64,000 nt of DNA from Mycobacterium triplex (GTDB lineage Bacteria > Actinomycetota > Actinomycetes > Mycobacteriales > Mycobacteriaceae): NCBI RefSeq assembly GCF_000689255.1, contig NZ_HG964446.1:4383250-4447249 (forward strand), written 5' to 3'. The translations under genes and the position numbers were made by a program. The notes below the pieces were generated by a model. The model made no database searches and was not told the origin of the DNA. It saw nothing but the letters and a program-made list of their open reading frames with translations. This document shows positions 18,374-26,704 of this stretch, in pieces (within the stretch, counting starts at the first letter, position 1; every line of letters begins with the position of its first letter).

Positions 18374-19842
18374 GAGCCCGACATCGATTCGGACAACACA
18401 TTGGGTCGCGCAGCGAACGATGCCGGCACCGCGTGCGGCGCCGGATCGCCGGCCAGCGCGAGAATCTCGTCGAAGCCCTCCAACAGGCACTGAGCGAACA
18501 AGGCTTCCTTTCGTACCGATGCTCTGTCGTAGCGCACCGTGATGGTGCACCACCCGCCACGCGAAATTAGCACCACCATCATCGCCACACCGGGCAGCGG
18601 GCCGATACCGTACTGCCGCAAGACTTTTGCGCCGGCGATGTAGGTGTCCCCCGGGTAGACGGGGACATTGCTGGCCTGCACGTCGGCTCCGACCACCGAG
18701 CCGGTGATTCCCTCCAGCACGGCCGTCGGGAGCACGCTGAGCACCGGCGCCATCGAGCCGATGATGTTCATCGCGGGCTCGTCGCGGCGCTGCGTCATCT
18801 GGGCGCGAATCTTGCGCATCCGGGCCACCGGATCGCCGGCACCGACGGGCGCCGACAGGTTGACACCGGTGAACCGATTGCCGCCGGCGGTGTCGGCGTC
18901 GGCGCGCAAGCTGACCGGCACCGCCATCGGCAGCGAGCCGATCGGGACGCCGAGTGCCTGGTGGTAGCGCTGTAAGGCGCCGCACAGGCCGGCGAGATAC
19001 GCGTCGTTGATCGACCCACCGCCGGCTTTGGCGGCCTTGTGCAGATCGGCGAGCGGGATGTCGATCGCCTCGGAACGAGTGGCCAGACTGCGCCGGCGCA
19101 GCAGCGGCGACGGCTCGGCGGCACGGTTGACGACCCGGATGCCGGAGATGGCGTAGTTCACGATCCCCGACACCGTCGACACCGGTTCCATGAGCACCCG
19201 CCCGGCCGCCGACACCGCTGTAGAGACTGCCCCCAAGACACCGCCGATCAGGGCGACCGGCAAGTGGTTGAAGCCCTCTCGCATCAAATCGTTGGGCGAC
19301 AGATCCTGCGGGACCGGCAGCGGCGGCGTCGGCCGCGCCGGTGGATCGCGCTCGAGGTCATAGATCTCGGCGAACATCTCGACACCGCCGACCCCATCGG
19401 TGACGGCGTGGCTGACGTGCAGCAGCGTCGCGGCCTTGCCGTCGGGCAGACCCTCGACCAGGGTCGCCGTCCACAGCGGCCGCGAAATGTCCAGCGGCGA
19501 CTGCAGGATCAGCTCGGCGAGATCGAACACCTCACGCAGCGTGCCGGGTTCGGACACGCGGACTCGCCGGACGTGGAAGTCCAAATTGAAGTCGGGGTCC
19601 ACCACCCAGCGCGGGTTGGCCGTCGGCAGCGTCGGCACCACCACCTTCTGGCGCAGCCGCAACACTTTTCGCGACGCATTTTCAAACCGGGTGCGGAATC
19701 GCTCCCAGTCCGGCGTCGTGTCGAGCAGTTCCAGCGCCATGATCCCCGACCGGGTACGCGGATTCGCTTCGCCTCGGTGCAGCAGGTAATCGACCGGCCC
19801 GAGCTCGTCGGACAATCCGAGAGTCCCCTCGGGCTCAGTCAT
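18370..19842 (-). CDS. wax ester synthase/diacylglycerol acyltransferase (WS/DGAT, Tgs family)
   Basis: 490-residue acyl-CoA:diacylglycerol acyltransferase-type protein, expected to make triacylglycerol or wax ester. The family motif HHxxxDG appears as SHAVTDG at residues 144-150: the second, catalytic His145 and Asp149-Gly150 are kept, but the first His is Ser. The C-terminal region has the conserved TNVPGP-like segment as SNVPVYPGD. It is first gene of the WS/DGAT-plsC-plsB2 operon, all joined by four-base stop/start overlaps, which places it at the end of the Kennedy-type pathway supplied by the next two enzymes. Equivalent of Rv2484c. Whether it is active or has altered specificity is open. 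Confidence 0.92.
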   Translation of the reverse strand: MTEPEGTLGLSDELGPVDYLLHRGEANPRTRSGIMALELLDTTPDWERFRTRFENASRKVLRLRQKVVVPTLPTANPRWVVDPDFNLDFHVRRVRVSEPGTLREVFDLAELILQSPLDISRPLWTATLVEGLPDGKAATLLHVSHAVTDGVGGVEMFAEIYDLERDPPARPTPPLPVPQDLSPNDLMREGFNHLPVALIGGVLGAVSTAVSAAGRVLMEPVSTVSGIVNYAISGIRVVNRAAEPSPLLRRRSLATRSEAIDIPLADLHKAAKAGGGSINDAYLAGLCGALQRYHQALGVPIGSLPMAVPVSLRADADTAGGNRFTGVNLSAPVGAGDPVARMRKIRAQMTQRRDEPAMNIIGSMAPVLSVLPTAVLEGITGSVVGADVQASNVPVYPGDTYIAGAKVLRQYGIGPLPGVAMMVVLISRGGWCTITVRYDRASVRKEALFAQCLLEGFDEILALAGDPAPHAVPASFAARPNVLSESMSGS

Positions 19843-20025
19843 GATCGCCGGATCGACGCGCCACGCTTGTCACCGCCGTCAAGCCTCCTGCCTCAGCTCC
19901 GCCAACCGGATAGCTCCACCAACGCTAGTCGCGTTGACGCACTGGTGAAAGGCACGATTCAGTCGCTGCTGCCGGCGCAGCGAGCCGGTGGACGCAGCGT
20001 TTTGGCAGGCAGTTGACTGCGCAAC

Positions 20026-21273
20026 TCAGCTGGCCGATGTCGCCGACAACGGCCACGAATCGAGCAGTGCGGTCGCCCGGCGCCCGTAGACGATGCCGAG
20101 GAAATCGGCGACGGCCTTGGCGGCCAGCCGCGACCGGGCCGTGGACAGGATGTCGAACGCGTGGTGGGCGTTGGCGAGCTCGGCATGTGCGACGAGTGGG
20201 GCTCCGGCGGCGCGCATCGCGGCGCAGAAGGTGCGGGCCTGCGTGCAGGGAACCAGCTCGTCCTTCTCGCCGTGCAGCACGAAGAACGGGGGCGCTTGGT
20301 CGTGCACGTAGTTGATCGGCGACGCTTCGGCGAATCGCTCGGGCGTGTCGGCGTATCGGGCCCGCATGACGAACTGTTCGAGGAACGGCAGCATCAGTTC
20401 GTGCATGACCTCGGCGTTGGTGAAGTCGTAGACGCCGTAGTAGGGCACCGCAGCCTGGACCGTGGTGTCGGCGTATTCGAACCCGGGCTGAAACCTTGGG
20501 TCGTTGGGGGTCAGCGCGGCCAACGAGGCCAGGTGGCCGCCGGCCGAGCCGCCGGTGATCGCGATGAAGCCGGGGTCGCCGCCGTAGTCGGCGATGTTCT
20601 CGCGAACCCAGGCGATCGCCCGCTTCACGTCGATCAGGTGCGCCGGGAAGATGGACCGCGGGCTCTTGCTGTAGTCGATCGACACGCAGATCCAGCCGAG
20701 TTCGACCATGCGGCTCATCAGCGTGTAGGCCTGGCCGCGTTTGCCGTTGACGGCCCACGCCCCACCCGGGACCTGGATCAGCACCGGTGCACGGTGGCCC
20801 GGCGCCAGGTCATGCCGGCGCCAGATGTCGAGCAGGTTGTCGCGACCGCCCGGACCGTACGAAATGTCTGATGTCTGAGCCGCATAACGGGCGTGCGGCC
20901 CCGGTCGGTGCAACAGCCCGCCGCGGGGTGCGCACTCGCTTCCTTCGCAGGTCGGATGGCTCACCAGGTCCGCGTAATCCGGCCCGAAAGCCTCCTCGAG
21001 GGCGGCGGTGAGAGTTTGCTCCGCACGCTGTCCGGCCCAGGAAGCGCCGACGCGACCGATGGCTGGAGTCGATATCCGGGACAACGCGTGCCCGGTCACC
21101 ACCTGCGGGGGAAATTCGGTGGTCAGCCAGCCGGCGAACCAGCCCAGCGCAAACGGCGAGCCGCGCAGCAGCAGGCCAGCCGCCCGGGATGCCCCTCTGG
21201 CATCGGCTACCAGGCGAAACGCCTGGGCGCCCGCCCTCGCGTACCGCGCAGTCATGCTCATGGCCACGCCCAT
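20026..21273 (-). CDS. lipQ: carboxylesterase/lipase LipQ (alpha/beta hydrolase)
   Basis: 415-residue hydrolase of the hormone-sensitive-lipase-like group. The nucleophile elbow GGSAGG places the Ser at 243, Asp is likely in HGEKDELVP and His in NAHHAFD. The usual HGG oxyanion motif reads PGG (169-171). The N terminus is hydrophobic around residues 33-50 and may anchor it to the membrane. The start is ATG 21273, preceded by GAGGAG at about 9 bases. A frame extending to 21621 is rejected because it crosses the tRNA-Arg gene in antisense. Equivalent of Rv2485c. Confidence 0.9.
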   Translation of the reverse strand: MGVAMSMTARYARAGAQAFRLVADARGASRAAGLLLRGSPFALGWFAGWLTTEFPPQVVTGHALSRISTPAIGRVGASWAGQRAEQTLTAALEEAFGPDYADLVSHPTCEGSECAPRGGLLHRPGPHARYAAQTSDISYGPGGRDNLLDIWRRHDLAPGHRAPVLIQVPGGAWAVNGKRGQAYTLMSRMVELGWICVSIDYSKSPRSIFPAHLIDVKRAIAWVRENIADYGGDPGFIAITGGSAGGHLASLAALTPNDPRFQPGFEYADTTVQAAVPYYGVYDFTNAEVMHELMLPFLEQFVMRARYADTPERFAEASPINYVHDQAPPFFVLHGEKDELVPCTQARTFCAAMRAAGAPLVAHAELANAHHAFDILSTARSRLAAKAVADFLGIVYGRRATALLDSWPLSATSAS

Positions 21274-21458
21274 TGAACGGCTCTCCTCGACCCTAGGCAC
21301 ACGCCTCGTTGCGGTTAACAGCTGATTGCCAGCTGGTGATGTACGTGTGTCGAGGTCCAATACAATAACCGGTATTGACGGTGGGGCAAGGCTTTTCGAG
21401 CGTGTCGCGTCGGCGAGTCGGGGTGTCCCCGCGAGTTGGATAGACTGACCTGCGCATT

Positions 21459-21535
21459 GCCTCCGTAGCTCAGGTGGATAGAGCAAGGGCCTTCTAATCC
21501 CTAGGTCGCACGTTCGAGTCGTGCCGGGGGCACCA
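21459..21535 (+). tRNA. tRNA-Arg (anticodon TCT)
   Basis: Complete cloverleaf. The acceptor strand GCCTCCG pairs with CGGGGGC, followed by discriminator A and an encoded CCA. The D-arm begins GCTCAGG, the anticodon loop is CTTCTAA (TCT, reading AGA), and the T-arm contains GTTCGAGTC. The base pair next to the anticodon loop is a C-T mismatch. The gene marks the left edge of an accessory block. Confidence 0.95.
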
Positions 21536-21659
21536 GCAGTTTGTCCGCAGGAGATCCGCCGTATGGTTTCGCTCAGGCGTTCGCCTACCGCCGGCGAGCA
21601 AAGGCCTGTGATGCCCGCCAAGGTTTAATTCAACAAGCGCCGGTGGAACACGTATCGCT

Positions 21660-22352
21660 GTGACTGTGGGCAGCAGGTCGAGCAACGACTTGGCAAGCGC
21701 GATGGGTCGGCTTGCCATCGAAATGCAGAACCAGGTGGACACCGAGGCGACACTTCAGTCGATCGTCGAGGGTGCAGTCGCGATCGTGTCCGGTGCAACC
21801 TGGGCGGGCATATCGCTGGTCCACGGGAATGCGGTCGAGGCGCGCGTGCCCAGCGATCCGCTGGTGGCCAAGCTGGACACCCTGCAGTCGGAGGTCAATG
21901 AGGGACCTTGCCTGAGCGCGCTGCGCGAGCGCCGCACGGTGTTGATCAGCGACATGGCGACCGAAACTCGCTGGCCGAAATTCTGCGAGGCCGCAATCGA
22001 GTACGGCGCACGAAGCCTGCTCAGTTTCCAACTTTTCGTTACTTCACAGAACCTCGGCGCGCTCAACCTGTACGGCGATGAAGCCGGCGCGTTTTCCGAA
22101 GACGCTGTGTTCACGGGCGAACTCTTGGCCCAGCACGCCTCCGTTGCCTTGTTCGGCGCGGCGGCGGAAGCGCAGTTCGACGACGCGTTGAGTACACGCG
22201 ACGTCATCGGTCAAGCCAAAGGGATCATCATGGAGCGCTTCAACCTGGATGCGTTTGCCGCGTTCGACCTTCTCCGCAAGTTGTCGCAGGACTCCAACCA
22301 GAGACTGGTCGACATCGCCCGCACGGTCGTCAAGACCCGAGGCACCACCTGA
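21660..22352 (+). CDS. GAF-ANTAR sensor/RNA-binding antiterminator
   Basis: 230 residues. A GAF domain occupies about residues 20-165 (QSEVNEGPCLSALRERRTVLISDM ... GARSLLSFQLF). The C-terminal ANTAR domain (about 172-225) has the typical pattern DVIGQAKGIIMERFNLDAFAAF. ANTAR domains bind paired hexaloop hairpins in mRNA leaders to prevent termination; GAF would sense a small ligand or redox signal. The likely start is GTG 21660, but a later ATG at 21702 (MGRLAIEM) is possible. The next gene, 75 bases downstream on the same strand, is a small protein of unknown role. The RNA target is unknown. Confidence 0.88.
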   Translation: MTVGSRSSNDLASAMGRLAIEMQNQVDTEATLQSIVEGAVAIVSGATWAGISLVHGNAVEARVPSDPLVAKLDTLQSEVNEGPCLSALRERRTVLISDMATETRWPKFCEAAIEYGARSLLSFQLFVTSQNLGALNLYGDEAGAFSEDAVFTGELLAQHASVALFGAAAEAQFDDALSTRDVIGQAKGIIMERFNLDAFAAFDLLRKLSQDSNQRLVDIARTVVKTRGTT

Positions 22353-22427
22353 CTCGCGCCCGTCCGAAGACCAAGCGGCAACGAATCGCTTGTGTGCGCC
22401 GGGAGATGTGAAGGGCGGTTAGACCAA

Positions 22428-22715
22428 ATGACTTCCAATCCTGTCGTCCACGAGATCGAACTCCTCGGGGACATCTACGTGATACATGAAGTCGGTTCCA
22501 AACGGATTCACCTCGTGGGCACCGCTGCGGAAATAGCGCAGGCCCTGAGCCTCCCGCCAACCAGGAGCGCGGTACGCAGCAGACTTCTCGAGGTGTTCGT
22601 GACCGCTGACCAGCTCAGGGACGCCGCGACCGATCTGGACAATCAAGCGCAACTACCGGACGGGCCGGCCATCGGGAAGCTGCTTCGCCGGGTCGCCGAC
22701 AGCCTGGGCGACTGA
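22428..22715 (+). CDS. small conserved hypothetical protein
   Basis: 95 residues from ATG 22428, with a possible ribosome-binding sequence AAGGGCGG upstream; an in-frame ATG at 22392 would add 12 residues. The protein is soluble, without signal peptide. It starts with an alternating hydrophobic stretch (HEIELLGDIYVIHEV) and ends with amphipathic helices (QLRDAATDLDNQAQL). It follows the GAF-ANTAR gene and could be co-transcribed. I recognise no domain. Confidence 0.6.
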   Translation: MTSNPVVHEIELLGDIYVIHEVGSKRIHLVGTAAEIAQALSLPPTRSAVRSRLLEVFVTADQLRDAATDLDNQAQLPDGPAIGKLLRRVADSLGD

Positions 22716-23050
22716 CGCTCGATCGTTTGCTGCCGGCCGAGTTGCGGATGCCAACGGGGTGGTCGAGAATTGGCACGGTCAACGTAAATTTGGGTTGCGG
22801 TCGGCCCGCGCCGGTGCCGTGGCATCCTCACCTGGCGATGCGTGAAGTCGGCTGGGGACGATGAATCGGCACAGTCCCGAAAGATCCAGCGACCGCATCC
22901 TTTTCGCGTGCCAAGATCCCGGTCGACCGCCGAATTCAACCGTTAAGCGAGCCGTCACTCGGGGTTTCTCTGAGGAGCGTCAATTTCCGGCATTGGCGAG
23001 TACGCTCCTGCTGACAAATCAGCGCGCACGACTCCCAAAAGCGAAAACAC
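22716..23050. other. 335-bp gap without a supported gene
   Basis: Stretch between the small hypothetical gene and the PPE gene. I see no convincing ORF, RNA gene, strong hairpin or repeat. It should hold the PPE promoter, but no clear -10/-35 pair stands out and the ribosome-binding region directly before ATG 23051 (GCGAAAACAC) is weak. Confidence 0.5.
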
Positions 23051-25108
23051 ATGGATTTTGCCCTGTTGCCGCCGGAGATCAACTCCGGGCTCATGTATGC
23101 CGGGCCGGGGGCTGGGCCGATGCTGGCCGCGGCGGCGGGCTGGCACGCGCTGGCCGCCGAGCTGGAGTCCACCGCATTGGGCTACTCCGCTGTGATCGCG
23201 GGGCTGACCGGCCAAATGTGGTTTGGCCCGTCGTCGATGGCGATGGCGGCCGCGGCCACACCCTATGTGGGGTGGCTGTCGGCCACCGGGGCCGCGGCGG
23301 TGCAGACCGCCGTCCAGGCCCACGCGGCGGCGGCGGCCTACGACACGGCGTTTGCGATGACGGTGCCACCGCCGGTGATCGCGGCCAACCGGGCGATGTT
23401 GATGGCGTTGATCGCGACCAATTTCTTCGGGCAGAACACCCCGGCGATCGCGGCCACCGAAGCCCAGTACGCACAGATGTGGGCCCAGGACGCCACCGCC
23501 ATGTACGGCTATGCGGCAGCGGCCGAAACCGCCAGCACCCTGCAAGCATTCGACGAGCCACCGCAGACCACCAAGTCGGATGGCCGAAATGCCCAGCGCC
23601 GAGGCCGCGACGGCTTCCAACGCGGCCGCGACGGCGGCCGGCGCGGGCGCCACGATTCGGGCTGGAGGCACTGCGGCGACCCGCAGTCGCCCCCTCCGAC
23701 CCAGATCGACCCCGGCTCCACGTACACCGCCGGCGAGGGCGGCGCCACGGTCACCGTCGACGAGGGCACCCTCACGGTCGGCCAGGGCTCCGTCGTCAAT
23801 GTCCCCCAAGGCATCGTCACCGCCGCCACCGACGACACCATCGTCCAATTCTCCGATTACAAACTCGTCCTCGGTGCGGGCGACACCTTCGTTCCCTACG
23901 GCAACTTCACTGTCACCTCCGGCTCGGTCACCGTCCCCCAGGGCTCCACGGTCACCTTCACCTCCGGTGGCTCCCTCACGGGCGGCGTTCAGGGCGCGTC
24001 CGTCACGGTCACCGAAGGCACCATCGTGCCGGCGGCGGCGCCGGTGGTGACGCCGACAACGACGGTGACACCGGCCGCGGCGGCCCCGGCGACCACCGCA
24101 CCGGCGACATCCTCGACGTCCACGACGACGTCAGCCAGCACATCGACGTCCGGAACATCGTCATCCGGGACGACATCCGGGACGACGTCCGGGACGACCT
24201 CGGCACCTGCGGAGCAGGTTCCGGGGGCTCAGTCAGCGCCGGGGGCCCAACCGCAAACGGCTTCGGGGGTGGCGCAGGCCGCACCCGGAATCGCCCCGCC
24301 GCACGCCCTGCCTGGGTTGGCTGCGCCGCTCGCGGCTCCCGGGGGTGCCGTAGCAGCGGCCGGGGGGCCGGCGCCCATCGGGGGGCCGGCGGCCCTCGGG
24401 GATCCCCTGCAGTGGATTACGGACGTGCAACCTCCGGGAGATGCGGCCAACGTGGCGCTCGGCGAGCCGCCGGGCTCGCTTCCGTTCGTGCACACAGATC
24501 AGGTCGTGCTCACGTCGGGGGCGACGCTGTTAGGTGCCGGTGGTGGCGGGTTTACGGCATTCGCTTCCACCAAAGCCACATTTTATCGCGGCGAAACTGT
24601 TGTAACCAAAATACAGCATGAAGCATTAATACGTGAGACATCACTTCGTTTCGTGAAAAGTCTGGATCTAGTACAGAGCGTTATTAGTTCGTCGTCGGCG
24701 TTACAATTATCCGCGGGACTTGATGAACTATTGTCGTCCCATCCCGCCGCCAGAAGCCTCTTCGAGCAGGTAAAAGCCGGTGCCGCGGATACACCCGATC
24801 AGGCGCTCCAAATCCTTTCTGGTACAACAGAACTCGAGCAAATTGCGGCCGCCACATTCGGCGCGGCACTTGGCGCGGCACCTCAAATGGCCGAACTGAA
24901 TGACATTATCACAGAAATGAAGTTGACCATGCCTCGCGATGTCCTGATAAAAGCTCAGTATGCCGCGATCGTCACACTTTTCGCCGCCCATATTTCCCCG
25001 GCCGGCGCACCGGCGAGCAGCGGAAGCCAAGCCTCGACTGCGGCCGTCACAGACTTTGTCGAGGCGGTGCGAAGCGATTTCGGTTTGGACCCGATAGCGT
25101 CGGCCTGA
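23051..25108 (+). CDS. PPE family protein with unusual beta-rich middle and unrecognised C-terminal domain
   Basis: 685 residues. Residues 1-175 are a PPE domain: MDFALLPPEINSG start with Pro7-Pro8-Glu9, WFGPSS near 57-62, and the Ala-rich helical bundle ending FDEPPQTT. Such proteins are secreted by type VII (ESX) systems, usually with a PE partner, which is absent here. Residues 175-215 are Arg-rich and look frame-shifted. Residues 220-330 carry alternating Val/Thr/Gly strands (ATVTVDEGTLTVGQGS, SVTVPQGSTVTF). Residues 330-450 are a Thr/Ser/Ala/Pro linker. Residues 480-685 form a helical domain starting with a Gly-rich hydrophobic stretch. Its coding DNA is visibly AT-richer than the rest. 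The domain recurs in the next gene. Function unknown. Confidence 0.85.
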   Translation: MDFALLPPEINSGLMYAGPGAGPMLAAAAGWHALAAELESTALGYSAVIAGLTGQMWFGPSSMAMAAAATPYVGWLSATGAAAVQTAVQAHAAAAAYDTAFAMTVPPPVIAANRAMLMALIATNFFGQNTPAIAATEAQYAQMWAQDATAMYGYAAAAETASTLQAFDEPPQTTKSDGRNAQRRGRDGFQRGRDGGRRGRHDSGWRHCGDPQSPPPTQIDPGSTYTAGEGGATVTVDEGTLTVGQGSVVNVPQGIVTAATDDTIVQFSDYKLVLGAGDTFVPYGNFTVTSGSVTVPQGSTVTFTSGGSLTGGVQGASVTVTEGTIVPAAAPVVTPTTTVTPAAAAPATTAPATSSTSTTTSASTSTSGTSSSGTTSGTTSGTTSAPAEQVPGAQSAPGAQPQTASGVAQAAPGIAPPHALPGLAAPLAAPGGAVAAAGGPAPIGGPAALGDPLQWITDVQPPGDAANVALGEPPGSLPFVHTDQVVLTSGATLLGAGGGGFTAFASTKATFYRGETVVTKIQHEALIRETSLRFVKSLDLVQSVISSSSALQLSAGLDELLSSHPAARSLFEQVKAGAADTPDQALQILSGTTELEQIAAATFGAALGAAPQMAELNDIITEMKLTMPRDVLIKAQYAAIVTLFAAHISPAGAPASSGSQASTAAVTDFVEAVRSDFGLDPIASA

Positions 25109-25139
25109 GACGACGACAGCCACGCCGCGTTCGATCCGG

Positions 25140-25958
25140 GTGGTCCGGCGTTCAGCATCGCCGGCCGCGCCGTCGGCGGCTCGGACAATGTGGGACGAGG
25201 CCCCCGACGGGGGCTATGGAGCGGTCGGTTCCGGGGGTGGCGCCGCCCGCACCAGGGTCGGCTGCGCGGATTTGGCGCTCGGGGAGCAGTCCGGCTGGCA
25301 ACCGTCTACATTTACGCATATGCACATGGATCAGGCTGTACTCACTTCGCTTGCGACGTTGCTAGGTGCCGGAGTTGGCGGCTTCACGACATTCATGTCC
25401 TCTAAGGCCGCATTTCATCGAGGGGAAACCCTTGAAACCAAAAGGCAGCATGACGTATTGATGCGCAATGTATCGGTTCGCTTCGTGAAAATCTTGGATA
25501 TCGTGCAGGGCGAGATCAGCTCGTCGAGGTTCAGGGAATTATCTACAGAGCTCGATGAACTAGTGTCGTCCAATCAACACGTCAAGAATCTCGTCGAGCA
25601 GGTACAAGCCGGCGCGGCCGCGTCGACGGCTTCCCAGGCGCTCGAGCTGCTATCGCCCGCAGCGGAACCCACTCCTCCCATACTTGAGCAAATTGCGGCC
25701 GCCACTTTTCGCGCGGCGCTCGCCGCGGCGCCTCAAATGGTTGAACTAAATAGCGTTATGGCAGAAATGAAGTTGATTATGCCTAACGACATACTCCAAA
25801 AAGCACAATACGCCGCGACCGTCACACTTTTTGCTGCCCTCATTTCCGAGACCGGCATACCGACGAATAACTGGAAACAGGCCTCGAGTGCGGCCGTCAG
25901 CGACTTTGTAGAGGCCGTACGAACCGATTTCGGTTTGGACCCAATATCGATTGCTTGA
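25140..25958 (+). CDS. tandem copy of the PPE C-terminal domain, without PPE region
   Basis: 272 residues from GTG 25140; ATG 25188 or ATG 25320 are alternative starts. From about residue 46 onward it matches residues 467-685 of the preceding PPE protein almost end to end: shared blocks include VLTS.ATLLGAG, RFVK.LD.VQ, LEQIAAATF.AAL.AAPQM.EL and the C terminus DFGLDPI. The hydrophobic stretch AVLTSLATLLGAGVGGFTTF followed by Lys/Arg could be a membrane helix. Similarity in frame extends upstream of ATG 25320. It is therefore either a functional partial duplicate or the 3' remnant of a second PPE gene. No known family recognised. Confidence 0.7.
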   Translation: MVRRSASPAAPSAARTMWDEAPDGGYGAVGSGGGAARTRVGCADLALGEQSGWQPSTFTHMHMDQAVLTSLATLLGAGVGGFTTFMSSKAAFHRGETLETKRQHDVLMRNVSVRFVKILDIVQGEISSSRFRELSTELDELVSSNQHVKNLVEQVQAGAAASTASQALELLSPAAEPTPPILEQIAAATFRAALAAAPQMVELNSVMAEMKLIMPNDILQKAQYAATVTLFAALISETGIPTNNWKQASSAAVSDFVEAVRTDFGLDPISIA

Positions 25959-26054
25959 AACGACGCACTTCTATTTCAGGAAATCACCTGGAGCAATAGA
26001 GCCGGGTGCTTGTTGCGCAGGACAAAGGCATTTGCCGCGCCGCTGGACGGGGCG

Positions 26055-26669
26055 CTAGGCGCGCAGGGAGTCGACCAGCCGATCGATCACCGCGCCGGCG
26101 TCGGCGCGCGCCTGCCGCTGATCGTCGGCGCGGGCGATATAGAGCGTTGCCTCGCGCAGGGCTCCCAGCATCGTCAAGGCCGTCGCCTCGACCGGCTGCG
26201 GCGGGATGCTCCCGGACTCGATGGCGTCGCTGATCAGGCTCCGCACCAACCCGATGTTGTAGCGCTGCCCGATCTCGCTCCAGCGGTCCCACCCCAGCAC
26301 CCCGGGCGCGTCCATCAGCACAATGCGCTGCACCTCGGGATCCGCGCAGGCGTCCAGCCAAAAGGCCGAGCCCAGGCGCATGATCTCGACCGGGTCGGTC
26401 TCCCCCGCGGCGGCGATCGCCGCACCCATCCGCGTGGACATTTCGCCCTCGACTTTCTCGAGCACCGCGGCGAACAGCTCCGTCTTGTCGGCGAAATGGT
26501 GGTAGAGCGCACCGCGGGTCACCCCGGCAGTGCGCACGATGGTCTCCAGCGAGACGTCGGCGAAGCCCGGTGATGCGAACAACGGGCGGGCGGCGGCGAT
26601 CAGCGCGTCACGCGTGTCGGCCGCACGTTCGGCCTGCGTGCGCCGCCTTTCCTGCATGGCTTCATACAT
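26055..26669 (-). CDS. TetR-family transcriptional repressor
   Basis: 204 residues from ATG 26669 (ATG 26657 also possible). The helix-turn-helix occupies about residues 15-65 with the typical pattern VSLETIVRTAGVTRGALYHHFADKTELF; the C-terminal ligand domain is divergent. It lies 35 bases downstream of a DinB-like/maleylpyruvate isomerase-type gene on the same strand and is probably in one operon with it. Two near-identical 17-bp palindromes sit before that operon (27473-27510), and a half-match overlaps this gene's own start. It most likely represses its operon and perhaps the divergent cutinase. The ligand is unknown. Confidence 0.9.
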   Translation of the reverse strand: MYEAMQERRRTQAERAADTRDALIAAARPLFASPGFADVSLETIVRTAGVTRGALYHHFADKTELFAAVLEKVEGEMSTRMGAAIAAAGETDPVEIMRLGSAFWLDACADPEVQRIVLMDAPGVLGWDRWSEIGQRYNIGLVRSLISDAIESGSIPPQPVEATALTMLGALREATLYIARADDQRQARADAGAVIDRLVDSLRA

Positions 26670-26704
26670 ACCGCATGCCGACGCAGGATCGGCGCCAACG
26701 GTCC

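Noticed and set aside
21274..21621. N-terminal extension of lipQ by 116 codons
   Set aside because: It crosses tRNA-Arg in antisense (reads TRTCDLGIRRPLLYPPELRR), a well-known artefact, and a good ribosome-binding site precedes ATG 21273.
22861..24621. 586-codon ORF on the plus strand overlapping the PPE gene
   Set aside because: It reads the PPE gene in another frame and gives Arg/Gly-rich sequence without motifs.
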